Numbered from the stretch's first letter, positions 7,989-17,718 are shown. The stretch is DNA of 64,000 nt from Helicobacter sp. 11-8110 (GCF_003288905.1 NZ_NHYL01000001.1:523238-587237), one strand, 5' to 3'. Made by a program: numbers and translations. Notes: generated by a model from the letters alone, not told the origin.

Positions 7989-10247
7989 TTGGCACAAACA
8001 GGACAAAAAGCATCTTTTTTTAGCAGAATCTCGCCTTTTTTATCGCAATTAACGGGTTCTAAAGACTTAACGGTTGTTTTCTTTATTGTAGCGATTTTGG
8101 CGATTATCATCGTGCCACTCCCTGGTGCATTGCTTGACCTTTTCTTGGTAATCTCTATTGCACTTTCAGTCTTGATTATTCTTATAGCCCTTTATGTTAA
8201 AAAACCAACGGATTTTTCGGCTTTTCCAACTTTGCTTTTGATTGTTACGCTTTTTAGACTTTCGCTAAATATTGCTACTACAAGAATGATTTTGAGTAAT
8301 GGACATTTAGGACCAGAGGCAGTGAGCGATATTATCACGGCTTTTGGGCAGTTTGTCGTGGGCGGAAATTATGTTATTGGAATTATCTTGTTTATCATTT
8401 TGATAATTATTAACTTTATGGTTGTTACCAATGGTTCTACAAGAGTTTCAGAAGTGAAGGCTCGTTTTACGCTTGATGCAATGCCCGGGAAGCAAATGGC
8501 AATTGATGCAGACTTAAATACAGGATTAATTGGACAAGAGGAAGCTAAAGCAAGGCGTGATGAATTAGCAGCAGAAGCGGATTTTTATGGTTCTATGGAT
8601 GGTGCTAATAAATTTGTAAAGGGTGATGCTATTGCAGGAATCATCATCACGCTTATTAATATTATTGGCGGTTTTTTAATTGGAGTATTTCAACGCGATA
8701 TGGGTGTGGCAGATGCGGCTTCTACTTTTACTATTTTAACGATTGGAGATGGATTAGTTTCTCAACTTCCTGCTTTAATTGTCTCTACAGCAACAGGTAT
8801 TATCGTAACGCGTTTTAGTAAAGAGGGAGAAAATTTTGCTTCTGGAATCATTGATCAGCTCATTAATGAATCAAAAACTCTAATGATTGTGGGTTGTATT
8901 TTGCTAATGTTTGCCCTTGTCCCTGGATTGCCTACGCTTTCTTTGGGGTTTGTTGGATTGATATTTTTGTCTTTAGCACTACTTTTAAATAAACAAAAAG
9001 ATGGAGAAGTATGGAAATATGTTGAATCGCTTTTCCAAAAAGTGCGCAGAAAAGATAGTCTAAATGAGCAAACTACACTTCCGCAAAGACAAGCAAAAAA
9101 AGGAGGGCAAACTACTCAAAATGCACAGCAAACAGCACCAAAACCACAACCTCAAGAAAGTGAAGAAGAACGCAAAAAAAGAGAAGAAGCTGAAATTGAC
9201 AAGGCATTAAAGGTAAAAATTCTGCGTGTAGGGCTTGGTTATCAACTTATTAAATTTGCCGATCCTGCACAAGGTGGAGAATTAGTTAATAAGATTCGGG
9301 CGATTCGTAAGACTATGGCAACAGACTATGGAATCTTAGTGCCTATGGTTCATTTAAGAGATGATTTGAATCTTGCTCCTGATGAATATCAAATTTTGCT
9401 CAAAGAGATTGAAATTGGTAGGGGCAAGATTATGGTTGATAAATATTTGGCAATTGCTTCAAGCGGATTTGTGGGGGAATTGCCTGATGGTATTCCCACC
9501 AAAGAGCCAGTTTTTGGATTAGATGCTTATTGGATTAATGAAGACAAAAAAGAAGATGCAATTATTGAAGGATATACAATCATTGATGGTGCTACGGTGA
9601 TTTCAACACATATTCAAGAGTTAATCAAACAATACGCCGAAGAATTGCTCACGCGTCAAGAAGTTGCTAACCTTATTGGCAAACTTGGGCAAGATTATCC
9701 AATTTTGGCAGAAGAAATTAAAGGCGTGGGCATTGGAAGTATCCAGCATATTTTAAAAGAATTATTACACGAGCAAATTCCTATTAAAGATATGCTAAGT
9801 ATTGCTGAAGCCATTGCTGATGGTTATCCAGCATACAAGTCGGATTTGCCGACTTTGAGTGAATATGTAAGGGCGTGTCTAAAACGCTTAATTACACATA
9901 ATTTTCAAAGTGATGACGGAATCTTACGCTATTTTGTGCTTTCACCTACTATGGAGCAGTTTTTGTTGGAAAAATTGCCCGATCAACAAAAAATCGGTCA
10001 AAGATTGCGCTTAAGTCCTACTGAATCGCAAAGCCTTTTAGATGCTATTAATGTGGCTTATCAAAAAGGGGTTTCTATGGGGGCGGTGCCAACTATCATT
10101 GGTGGTGTGCCTATGGTGCTTAGAAAGCCTTTGGCAATCTTTTTGGAGCAATATGGTTTTGGGCGTAATATCGTGGTTTTAAGCACGGCAGAGATTGATT
10201 ATCAAAGTAAATTTGAAATTTTGGGAAGTATTGATTTCTCAGTTTAA
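7989..10247 (+). CDS. flhA: Flagellar export apparatus protein FlhA
   Basis: FlhA is the large membrane component of the flagellar type III export gate; its cytoplasmic domain docks export substrates and chaperones. The N-terminal half holds about eight membrane helices and the conserved FHIPEP-type loop (AMPGKQMAIDADLNTGLI). A charged Gln-rich linker near residues 350-400 joins it to the soluble FlhA-C domain, which ends SIDFSV. The frame reaches a GTG at 7983, but GGAG at 7980-7983 would overlap it and is correctly spaced to the TTG at 7989, so TTG is chosen (752 residues). H. pylori FlhA also affects flagellar gene regulation. Confidence 0.95.
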   Translation: MAQTGQKASFFSRISPFLSQLTGSKDLTVVFFIVAILAIIIVPLPGALLDLFLVISIALSVLIILIALYVKKPTDFSAFPTLLLIVTLFRLSLNIATTRMILSNGHLGPEAVSDIITAFGQFVVGGNYVIGIILFIILIIINFMVVTNGSTRVSEVKARFTLDAMPGKQMAIDADLNTGLIGQEEAKARRDELAAEADFYGSMDGANKFVKGDAIAGIIITLINIIGGFLIGVFQRDMGVADAASTFTILTIGDGLVSQLPALIVSTATGIIVTRFSKEGENFASGIIDQLINESKTLMIVGCILLMFALVPGLPTLSLGFVGLIFLSLALLLNKQKDGEVWKYVESLFQKVRRKDSLNEQTTLPQRQAKKGGQTTQNAQQTAPKPQPQESEEERKKREEAEIDKALKVKILRVGLGYQLIKFADPAQGGELVNKIRAIRKTMATDYGILVPMVHLRDDLNLAPDEYQILLKEIEIGRGKIMVDKYLAIASSGFVGELPDGIPTKEPVFGLDAYWINEDKKEDAIIEGYTIIDGATVISTHIQELIKQYAEELLTRQEVANLIGKLGQDYPILAEEIKGVGIGSIQHILKELLHEQIPIKDMLSIAEAIADGYPAYKSDLPTLSEYVRACLKRLITHNFQSDDGILRYFVLSPTMEQFLLEKLPDQQKIGQRLRLSPTESQSLLDAINVAYQKGVSMGAVPTIIGGVPMVLRKPLAIFLEQYGFGRNIVVLSTAEIDYQSKFEILGSIDFSV

Positions 10248-10256
10248 AGGAAAAAA

Positions 10257-11306
10257 ATGCATTTTTTTCACCTCTCACACATTGATTTAGATGGCTATGG
10301 TTGCCAGCTTGTGAGCAATGAATTTTATAAAAGCAAGGCTAGTCAAATCTTTTTTTATAATGCTAATTATGGTAAGGAAGTTTTGGCTAGATTGGAGCAG
10401 ATTTTTAGGGATATTAGAAAAAATAAAGTCGAATCACATATTTTAATTAGCGATTTAAATTTGACTTTAAAAGAATGCGAAGAACTAAAAAAAGAGATTT
10501 TGGAGCTTAATTTAAACGGTTATCAAGTGAGTTATGAATTGCTCGATCATCACAAAAGCGGACAAGAATGTGCAAATAAATTTGAGTGGTATGTGCTAGA
10601 TACGAAGCGATGTGCCACAAAGATAGTCTATGACACGCTATTAGAGAGATTTGGGCTTGATGAGAGTGTGAGGGTATGGCTAGAACCTATGGTGGAGATG
10701 ATTAATAGCATTGATTTGTGGAATGAAGAGGGTTTTGCCTTTGAGTTTGGCAAGGTTGCGATGCGATTAATCGTAGAATGCAAGGAAGTTAATCGCTTTA
10801 TGTTTGATGATGAGGATAGGGCATATAAACTTGCTCTTTTACGAGAATCAAGTTGTTTTTTGGGAGATGAGAAGGGACATATTTTGCTTGATAATGCAAT
10901 TTTGGAAATGAAAAAACGCTACTTAAAGGGGAGTTTGCTTAGTGATACGCTAGATAATCTTGTCTCGCGTTTTCAAAATGAGCTTTTAGGGCAAAAGGCA
11001 GATAGATGTAGTTTGTATTGTGAAAAATACCGAGGTTTTTTGAGCTATGGGATTGGCAATATTTCAGTTTTGGCAAATTTATTTTTAAAAACACACGGAG
11101 ATTTTGATTTTTTTCTTGATGTGAGTGCAAGAGGAAATGTGAGTTTGAGAGCAAATGGTAATTGCGATGTGAGTGCAATAGCAAAGAAATATTTCAATGG
11201 AGGCGGACACCCCAATGCAAGTGGTGGAAAAATTGAGGATTTTAAAGAGAGTTTTATTTATGAGGATATTAAAGATTTTGTTGAACAAATCTTTAAAGAT
11301 TGTTAA
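10257..11306 (+). CDS. DHH/DHHA1 family phosphoesterase (NrnA-like)
   Basis: A 349-residue DHH-superfamily protein. The metal-binding motifs are HIDLDGYG near the N-terminus, LISDLN, and LLDHHKSGQ (the DHH signature). The C-terminal DHHA1 domain ends with GGGHPNASGGK, which binds the nucleotide substrate. Relatives degrade nanoRNAs, c-di-AMP products or pAp, but the substrate here cannot be told from sequence. It follows flhA by 9 bp with an AAGGAA ribosome site, and a homologue sits directly after flhA in H. pylori. Confidence 0.85.
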   Translation: MHFFHLSHIDLDGYGCQLVSNEFYKSKASQIFFYNANYGKEVLARLEQIFRDIRKNKVESHILISDLNLTLKECEELKKEILELNLNGYQVSYELLDHHKSGQECANKFEWYVLDTKRCATKIVYDTLLERFGLDESVRVWLEPMVEMINSIDLWNEEGFAFEFGKVAMRLIVECKEVNRFMFDDEDRAYKLALLRESSCFLGDEKGHILLDNAILEMKKRYLKGSLLSDTLDNLVSRFQNELLGQKADRCSLYCEKYRGFLSYGIGNISVLANLFLKTHGDFDFFLDVSARGNVSLRANGNCDVSAIAKKYFNGGGHPNASGGKIEDFKESFIYEDIKDFVEQIFKDC

Positions 11307-11324
11307 AAATGCTAGGAATATTTG

Positions 11325-12857
11325 ATGGTATTTAGTTCTTATATCTTTATTTTTGCTTTTTTGCCTGTAATGTTTGTAGGATTTTATGGTTTAAAATATT
11401 TTAAACAGAATTTTTTGGCAAAACTTTTTTTGGTGCTTGGCAGCTTGTTTTTTTATGCTTTTTGGGAGATAAAATATCTTGGAATCCTTTTGTTTTCGAT
11501 TTTTGCAAACTATGGAATTGCTTTATTAATCCTAAAGAGCCTTTCTAAAAAGAATAATCAAGCTAAATTTTATCTTTATCTTGGAATCTTTTTCAATCTT
11601 GTATTGCTCGGATTTTTTAAATACACAGACTTTTTCTTAGAAAACTTTAATTTATTCTCTAAATTTTTTCAATTGGATTTTAGCATTCCTTTGCCTCATA
11701 TTCTTTTGCCACTTGCCATTTCATTTTTTACTTTTCAACAGATTGCTTTTTTGGTGGATTGTTACAAAAAAATTGATGTTAAAGATTTAGAAGAAAATAC
11801 TTTTTTGGGTGATTCTAAGATTGATTTTTTAGATTATTGTTTATTTGTTAGTTTTTTTCCGCAGCTTATAGCAGGTCCTATCGTGCATCACAAAGAAATG
11901 ATGCCACAATTCCAAATGCTTTTTTACAACACTTGGATACAATGGGATAAGATTGCAAAAGGTGTATTTATCTTTTCTATAGGTTTGTTTAAAAAAGTTT
12001 TTATTGCAGATAGCTTTGCAAAATGGGCGAATAATGGATTTAGTATAGTGGAAAATGGCGGATTTTTAAATATAGCAGAATCTTGGGTAACTTCACTTGC
12101 TTATACCTTTCAGCTTTATTTTGACTTTAGCGGATATTGCGATATGGCAATAGGTTTAGGATTGTTCTTTGGAATTCTTTTGCCAATCAATTTTAATTCC
12201 CCTTATAAGGCACTCAATATTACGGAGTTTTGGAGAAAATGGCATATTACTTTAGGTAAATTTTTAAAGGATTATCTTTATATTCCGCTAGGAGGGAATA
12301 AGGGTTCAAAGATTCTTACACTTAGAAATCTTTTTATTGTTGCTTTTTTAAGTGGAATTTGGCATGGGGCTGGTTTTGGGTTTGTGATTTGGGGTGCATT
12401 GCATGGGATTGCAATGTGTTTGCATAGAGCTTATGGGTATTTGCTGGAGTCTTTTAATTGGCAAAAAAGTGCATTTTTACAAAGTCGTTTTTATAAGATT
12501 CTCTGTTGGTTTCTTACTTTTAATTTTCTTAATCTCACTTGGATATTCTTTAGATCAGAGAATTTACAAGGTGCTTTGAATTTATTGCAAGGAATGTTTG
12601 GAATTGTATGGGTAGAATTACCAGAAAAAGCAAGACATATCCCCAAACTTCTAGCACATCTTGAGGGAAGAAATGAAACATTATTTTATTTAATCATTGG
12701 GTTTATTGTGATTTTATGTGCAAAAAATAGCATTGAGCTTTTAGGGGATTTTAAGCCCTCATGGAAGAATGTTCTTTTTGCGGGAATTTTATTTTATATT
12801 TCTATTGTTACGCTTAGTATAACTCCTTATGTAGAGTTTATCTATTTTAATTTTTAG
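11325..12857 (+). CDS. MBOAT family membrane-bound O-acyltransferase (AlgI/PatA-like)
   Basis: A polytopic protein of about 510 residues with roughly 11-12 hydrophobic segments. MBOAT signatures are FFPQLIAGPIVHH, TEFWRKWHITLGKFLKDYLYIPLGG and GIWHGAGFGFVIWGALHG, where the WHG histidine (about residue 345) is the expected catalytic residue. Such proteins move an acyl, usually acetyl, group across the inner membrane to modify polysaccharide in the periplasm. A TTG at 11322 precedes the ATG at 11325; AGGAA at 11314-11318 fits the ATG. The next gene is a likely periplasmic partner, recalling the PatA/PatB peptidoglycan O-acetylation pair, but the acceptor is not shown by the sequence. Confidence 0.85.
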   Translation: MVFSSYIFIFAFLPVMFVGFYGLKYFKQNFLAKLFLVLGSLFFYAFWEIKYLGILLFSIFANYGIALLILKSLSKKNNQAKFYLYLGIFFNLVLLGFFKYTDFFLENFNLFSKFFQLDFSIPLPHILLPLAISFFTFQQIAFLVDCYKKIDVKDLEENTFLGDSKIDFLDYCLFVSFFPQLIAGPIVHHKEMMPQFQMLFYNTWIQWDKIAKGVFIFSIGLFKKVFIADSFAKWANNGFSIVENGGFLNIAESWVTSLAYTFQLYFDFSGYCDMAIGLGLFFGILLPINFNSPYKALNITEFWRKWHITLGKFLKDYLYIPLGGNKGSKILTLRNLFIVAFLSGIWHGAGFGFVIWGALHGIAMCLHRAYGYLLESFNWQKSAFLQSRFYKILCWFLTFNFLNLTWIFFRSENLQGALNLLQGMFGIVWVELPEKARHIPKLLAHLEGRNETLFYLIIGFIVILCAKNSIELLGDFKPSWKNVLFAGILFYISIVTLSITPYVEFIYFNF

Positions 12858-12864
12858 GGATTTT

Positions 12865-13965
12865 ATGAGTTATTTTAGATTTATTGTTTATTCGTTTGCA
12901 TTTTTTATTTTATTGTCTTTTTTATCTTTGGGGTTAATTTATTTTTATGATCCTATGCAAATCTTTCATAAGAGTTTTTTAAAGGAGGAAAGATTTTTTG
13001 GTGAGATGCGATTAGGAGCTAGGGCTATTATTAGGCATTATAATTTTGATTCTTATATTTTGGGAACTTCAATGCTCCAAAACACCTCTGCAAAAGAAGC
13101 TAATAGGAAATTAGGAGATAATTGGGTTAATATTTCTCCTGCTGCTAGCACTACCAAAGAGAGAGGAATTATTTTGAATTATTTATTTAGGTATCAAAAC
13201 CCTAAGACTCTTATTTATTCTTTAGATGCTTTTAGTGATGAAGTTTCAACTAAGCCAAATTTTCAACTTCTTTATGATGAATCCTTATTAAATGACTTTG
13301 AGGCTTATTTGAATGATAGATTTATCATCTGCACTTTAACTTTTAGCAAAAAAGAAAAATGTATTGGAAAAGAAAACCTAGAAACGCTTTTACAATGGAT
13401 TAGGGAAGAGAAGCACCAAAAAAGATTGGGTGGTTTTGAGAATTGGATCAAATATAATCCAGATATTTTTAAGCAAGAGTCATTAAAAAGCCTTCCGCAA
13501 AGTAAGCCTGTAGAATTTGATCTTGATCGTATTGATGTAAGTAAGGAGCAAGAGCTATTAGAAACTTTTCTCCTTTCTTTTATAAAAAAATATCCTAATA
13601 CCCAATTTCATCTGATTTTACCCCCTTATTCAAGACTTCATTTTAAAATTAACCCTAAAGCGTTTATAGGGCGAAAAAAAATTATTTATTGGTTGCTTGA
13701 GCAAACAAAAGATTTAAAAAATGTTACAATTTATGGATTTGATACTTTGAATTATGCAGATGATATAAGAAATTACGCAGGAGACACTATTCATTACAAT
13801 ATTGATATGAATTCTTCGCAACTTGATTCGATACAAAACAAAAAGCATATTTTAACGCCTGATAATATAGAATCTTATTTTGATATTTTTGAACAAAAAA
13901 TCCAAGATTATGATTTAACGCCACTAATTAATATCATAAAAGATTCAAAAATATTAGAGAAATAA
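12865..13965 (+). CDS. Membrane-anchored SGNH-like protein paired with the MBOAT acyltransferase
   Basis: A 366-residue protein with one N-terminal signal anchor (YSFAFFILLSFLSLGLIYF) and a periplasmic domain. SILGTSM-type context YILGTSML puts a candidate nucleophile at Ser69, and DTIHY places an Asp/His pair at 307/310, the spacing used by SGNH hydrolase-type acyl transferases. It starts 7 bp after the MBOAT gene. In alginate, teichoic-acid and peptidoglycan acetylation systems the MBOAT protein hands the acyl group to such a partner. Function is inferred from these motifs and pairing; overall similarity is low. Confidence 0.6.
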   Translation: MSYFRFIVYSFAFFILLSFLSLGLIYFYDPMQIFHKSFLKEERFFGEMRLGARAIIRHYNFDSYILGTSMLQNTSAKEANRKLGDNWVNISPAASTTKERGIILNYLFRYQNPKTLIYSLDAFSDEVSTKPNFQLLYDESLLNDFEAYLNDRFIICTLTFSKKEKCIGKENLETLLQWIREEKHQKRLGGFENWIKYNPDIFKQESLKSLPQSKPVEFDLDRIDVSKEQELLETFLLSFIKKYPNTQFHLILPPYSRLHFKINPKAFIGRKKIIYWLLEQTKDLKNVTIYGFDTLNYADDIRNYAGDTIHYNIDMNSSQLDSIQNKKHILTPDNIESYFDIFEQKIQDYDLTPLINIIKDSKILEK

Positions 13966-14011
13966 AAAGCGCTAAAGCTATCAAAAATAGTCAAGTTAAA
14001 GGGGGAAGACA

Positions 14012-14251
14012 ATGAGTAAAGAGAGAATTAAAGAATTAGAAGAAGAGATTGAGGAGCTTTCTATTCAGCTTAGCGATATGCTTTGTGTGGCACTTAAGCT
14101 TTCAGGTGTGGTTGAAGCTAAAATGCAAGAAGCACTAGATGCTTATATTGATGGGCTTGATGAGGAGAGCTTGGAATATGGAGTGAAGGAAATTTTAGAA
14201 AACATTGAAAAGCTTAAAAAAAATAACCCAGAATTTTTTGGAAAAAAGTAA
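14012..14251 (+). CDS. Small acidic coiled-coil protein of unknown function
   Basis: A 79-residue, strongly charged protein not recognised as any named family. The first third (ERIKELEEEIEELSIQL) has the heptad pattern of a coiled coil and the C-terminus is Lys-rich. There is no signal peptide. A clear GGGGGAAG ribosome site precedes the ATG. Its stop codon shares a base with the purN start (TAATG), so the two are co-translated, but no functional link follows from this. Confidence 0.75.
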   Translation: MSKERIKELEEEIEELSIQLSDMLCVALKLSGVVEAKMQEALDAYIDGLDEESLEYGVKEILENIEKLKKNNPEFFGKK

Positions 14252-14970
14252 TGCTAGATTCAAAAATTACAAAAAATGGTGCGGTCTTAGAATCAAGAAT
14301 CAAAAGAATTGCGATTCTCTTTAGTGGAAATGGAAGCAATTTGGAAGCTTTAATCCGTAATTTACATGGAAAATATTTCAAAAAGCAAGGAAAATTTACC
14401 CCTAAAGATTCGCAAGGGTTTTTGATTGGGGGATTAGAGTATGAGTTTATAGAAGCAACAAAAGAAGATCAAGATGCATTTAGGGTTGAAATTGTATTAG
14501 CTCTAAGCAATAAGGCAGAGGCTTATGGTTTGGAGCGTGCCAAGAGATTGGGTGTCAAAACACAAGTGCTAGAGAGCAAGAATTTTGCCAAGCGTGAAGA
14601 TTTTGATAAAGAGCTTGTTGGAATTTTAAGAGAATATGAGTTGGATTTGTGTGTTTTAGCGGGATTTATGCGCATTTTAACTCCAGTTTTTACTTCTGCT
14701 ATAAGGGCGATTAATATTCATCCATCGCTTTTGCCACTTTTTAAAGGGGCTAATGGAATCAAAGAAAGTTTTGATTCAGAGATGAAGTTAGGTGGGGTTA
14801 GTGTGCATTGGGTGAGTGAAGAGCTAGATAGCGGAGAGATAATCGCACAAGGGGTGATAGCTAAGCTTGAGAGCTTAGAAGCGTATGAAGCGGCGATTCA
14901 TCAATTGGAGCATTGTCTATATCCTTTAGCAGTGTTAGAGGCAATAAGCAGAGATGATCAAAAGAAATGA
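14251..14970 (+). CDS. purN: Phosphoribosylglycinamide formyltransferase
   Basis: PurN transfers a formyl group from 10-formyl-THF to GAR in purine synthesis. Key motifs are IAILFSGNGSNLEALI (phosphate-binding loop), AGFMRIL, the catalytic stretch NIHPSLLPLFKG and GVSVHWVSEELDSGEII with the catalytic Asp. The 239 residues exceed the usual 190-220, because of an N-terminal extension and an insertion near residues 40-65. The start overlaps the upstream stop, and the 3' end overlaps the next gene by 17 bp. Confidence 0.92.
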   Translation: MLDSKITKNGAVLESRIKRIAILFSGNGSNLEALIRNLHGKYFKKQGKFTPKDSQGFLIGGLEYEFIEATKEDQDAFRVEIVLALSNKAEAYGLERAKRLGVKTQVLESKNFAKREDFDKELVGILREYELDLCVLAGFMRILTPVFTSAIRAINIHPSLLPLFKGANGIKESFDSEMKLGGVSVHWVSEELDSGEIIAQGVIAKLESLEAYEAAIHQLEHCLYPLAVLEAISRDDQKK

Positions 14971-16546
14971 AAAAATAAAAATTAGTGCGGTTTTGATTGT
15001 CAAAAATGCAGAAGCGACACTGCAAGAATGCCTAGATTCTTTGCAAAATTTTGATGAAATTATTTTGCTTGATAATGGTAGTAGTGATAACACACAAAAA
15101 ATCGCACAAGATTTTAATACATTGCATAAGAATCTTAAGATTTATACAAGTGAGTTTATTGGGTTTGGTGCGTTGAAAAATCTTGCTGTGAGTTATGCGA
15201 GTAATGATTGGATTTTTAGCATTGATTCAGATGAGGTTTTAGAATCTGACACCTTTGAGCTACTTGCAAAACTTTTTGGCACTTCAGAGGATTTTCCGCT
15301 TTCTTGCACTCTTATTGCAATGCCACGCAAAAATCTTTATAATGGTGAGTGGATTAAGGCTTGTGGGTGGTATCCTGATTTTGTAACGCGTGTATTTTGC
15401 AAGAATTACACGCGTTTTAATGATAATATTGTGCATGAGAGTATTATTGTGCCAAAAGACGCGCGACTTATCAAGCTAGATTCTGGGCTTAAGCATTATG
15501 CTTTTAATGGTATTTCTCATTTGCTTGAGAAAATGCAGCGTTATTCGACTCTCTGGGCACAGCAAAATGCTAACAAAGCTTCAAGCCCATTAAAAGCAAT
15601 CATTCATGGAAGTTGGACATTCTTTAGAAATTATGTTTTAAAAAAAGGTTTTTTGTATGGCTATAAGGGTTTTGTGATTTCGGTATGCAATGGACTTGGC
15701 GCTTTTTTTAAATACATGAAACTTTATGAAAACACTATTCAAAAACCCAAAAGTGTTTCACTTATTATCACAACTTATAATCAAAAAGAAAGGTTAGCAT
15801 TAGTTTTAGATTCTGTAAGGGATTTGGCTGTGTTGCCTACAGAAGTGTTGATTGCTGATGATGGTAGCAAGGAAGACACAAGAGAGCTAATAGAAACTTA
15901 TGCACACGCCTTTCCTTGTCCGCTTAGGCATATTTGGCAAGAAGATAAGGGTTTTATGCTAAGCACAATTCGTAACAAGGCTATAAAAGTAGCAAAAGGA
16001 GAATATATCATTATCATTGATGGTGATATGATTCTCCATCCATTATTTGTTGCAGATCATTTAGCTTTTGCCGCACCAAAGTTATTTTTGCAAGGCTCAC
16101 GCGTGATTTTGGATTCTCCTGCTTCTCAAGCAATGTTAGAAGCAAAACAAAATAATCAGATAAAGGCTTATAAAAACACTTTTAATCTAGGGGGATTCAA
16201 AGCAAAGCGATGCAAGATTCTAGCGCGAATTATTTTTAGATTTTCGCGCCTAAATTCGAAATTTTTTGACAAAAAAGATTTTATCAAAGGTATTCGCGGA
16301 TGCAATATGAGCTTTTATAAGTCCGATTGCGAAGCCATTAAGGGGTTTAATGAAAATTTTGTGGGTTGGGGGCGCGAGGATAGTGAGTTTGTCGCACGAT
16401 TTTTATTTAATGGTGGAGTGTTTGGGCGATTGAAGTTTGCAGGAATAGCCTATCATATTTATCACCCAGAAAATACGCGTGATATGCTAGAATCTAACCA
16501 TAAAATTTATTTGCAAACTATCAAAGAAAAAAAGATTCTGTGGTAA
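14954..16546 (+). CDS. Two-domain glycosyltransferase, tandem GT2 folds
   Basis: A 530-residue cytosolic or membrane-associated protein with two complete GT-A/GT2 units. Unit 1 (about 5-240) starts ISAVLIVKNAEATL, carries a DSD near residue 90 and resembles WaaE/KdtX-type LPS core glycosyltransferases. Unit 2 (about 268-530) starts VSLIITTYNQ, carries DGD near 355 and ends with a galactosyltransferase-like GWGREDSEF near 470. Two different sugars, or a repeating disaccharide, could be added by one polypeptide. It marks the left edge of the glycan region and starts inside the purN 3' end; the link to purN is probably only positional. Confidence 0.85.
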   Translation: MIKRNEKIKISAVLIVKNAEATLQECLDSLQNFDEIILLDNGSSDNTQKIAQDFNTLHKNLKIYTSEFIGFGALKNLAVSYASNDWIFSIDSDEVLESDTFELLAKLFGTSEDFPLSCTLIAMPRKNLYNGEWIKACGWYPDFVTRVFCKNYTRFNDNIVHESIIVPKDARLIKLDSGLKHYAFNGISHLLEKMQRYSTLWAQQNANKASSPLKAIIHGSWTFFRNYVLKKGFLYGYKGFVISVCNGLGAFFKYMKLYENTIQKPKSVSLIITTYNQKERLALVLDSVRDLAVLPTEVLIADDGSKEDTRELIETYAHAFPCPLRHIWQEDKGFMLSTIRNKAIKVAKGEYIIIIDGDMILHPLFVADHLAFAAPKLFLQGSRVILDSPASQAMLEAKQNNQIKAYKNTFNLGGFKAKRCKILARIIFRFSRLNSKFFDKKDFIKGIRGCNMSFYKSDCEAIKGFNENFVGWGREDSEFVARFLFNGGVFGRLKFAGIAYHIYHPENTRDMLESNHKIYLQTIKEKKILW

Positions 16547-16580
16547 TGGGTTGGGATAAATTGAAAGTGAGATAGCAAAA

Positions 16581-17666
16581 ATGAAGATTGTTTTGACAAT
16601 TGGGGATCTTAGTATTCGAGGTGGTGCAGAACGCGTGGTGGTGAATTTCGCTGAGGCACTTTATGAAAATGGGCATAGGGTTGAAATTTTGAGTTTTTAT
16701 CGTTCTAATGAAGTATTGCCCTATGTGATTTCACCACAGATTAAAGTTAGCTTTATGCATAAAAAATCACAAGATTCTATGCGAAAAAAGTCGCTATATA
16801 AGCTTTATTATAAGATTTATGAAAGCTATCTTTTAAACAAAATGTATCCTGATGCTGATGTGATTATTTTTAACAATTCTCCCCATTTTCCTTTTTTTAA
16901 AAATCCTAAAACTTGCTATATTAAATTTGTGCATTCTGCATTTAAGCGTTTTTTGAAGCGATTTAATTATTTTGATTCTTTGGTGGTTTTGAGTGGCAGA
17001 CAAATTGAGATTTGGAAAAAATACCACCAAAATGTCGTGGTGATTCCAAATTTTATTAAAGTCTTTTTAGACCAAACTTCAGATTTAAATCAAAAAAGAG
17101 TGTTGTGTGTTGGTAGGATTACCCCAAATGATGAAAAAGGATTTTTGCGACTTATAGATATTTGGGAGATTGTGCAACAAAACTCTAAAAACAAAGAATG
17201 GGAGTTGTGTATCATAGCAGGAGTTGAATCGCCAAAAGAAGAGCCTTTTAAAGAAAAGCTAGAGCATAAAATTATTCAAAAAAACTTGCAAAATTCTGTG
17301 ATTCTTAAGCCCTTTAGTAATGAGATTTACAAAGAATATGTGCAAGCAAGTTTTTATGCTATGACAAGCTATGCAGAGGGGTTTGGTATGGTGCTTGTGG
17401 AGGCAAGTAGTTGTGGGCTGCCTTGCATTGCTTTTGATATTAATACAGGACCAAGTGATATTATTGAAAATGGGGTGAATGGATTTTTGGTGCAAGATGG
17501 AGATTTACAAGGCTATGCAGGGGCTATGCAGAAGCTTATGGAGAATGAAGAGCTAAGGCGTAAAATGGGAGCTAAGGCTAAAGAAATCGTGGAGGAAAAA
17601 TTCTCTAAACGCAAAGTTTTAGAGCAATGGGAAGAATTATTTAAAGCTTTAAAAAATAAAAAATAG
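16581..17666 (+). CDS. Glycosyltransferase family 4 (GT-B fold)
   Basis: A 361-residue GT-B enzyme. RGGAERVVVNFAEAL near the N-terminus is the acceptor-side signature, VLCVGRITPNDEKG opens the second Rossmann domain, and EGFGMVLVE is the EX7E motif at E266/E274 that holds the nucleotide-sugar. Such enzymes are retaining transferases in LPS, capsule and N-glycan assembly. A 34-bp gap separates it from the tandem GT2 gene. Donor and acceptor cannot be assigned. Confidence 0.88.
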   Translation: MKIVLTIGDLSIRGGAERVVVNFAEALYENGHRVEILSFYRSNEVLPYVISPQIKVSFMHKKSQDSMRKKSLYKLYYKIYESYLLNKMYPDADVIIFNNSPHFPFFKNPKTCYIKFVHSAFKRFLKRFNYFDSLVVLSGRQIEIWKKYHQNVVVIPNFIKVFLDQTSDLNQKRVLCVGRITPNDEKGFLRLIDIWEIVQQNSKNKEWELCIIAGVESPKEEPFKEKLEHKIIQKNLQNSVILKPFSNEIYKEYVQASFYAMTSYAEGFGMVLVEASSCGLPCIAFDINTGPSDIIENGVNGFLVQDGDLQGYAGAMQKLMENEELRRKMGAKAKEIVEEKFSKRKVLEQWEELFKALKNKK

Positions 17667-17696
17667 AATCGCTTAAAAAATAAAAGCCAAAAAACA

Positions 17697-17718
17697 AAAA
17701 TCCTTAAGTTAGGATTTT
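17697..17718. terminator. Bidirectional terminator between convergent glycosyltransferase genes
   Basis: A perfect 8-bp stem, AAAATCCT (17697-17704) with AGGATTTT (17711-17718), around the loop TAAGTT. A- and T-runs in the stem give U-tracts on both strands. The stop codon of the minus-strand GT8 gene overlaps the loop and stem. Confidence 0.65.
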
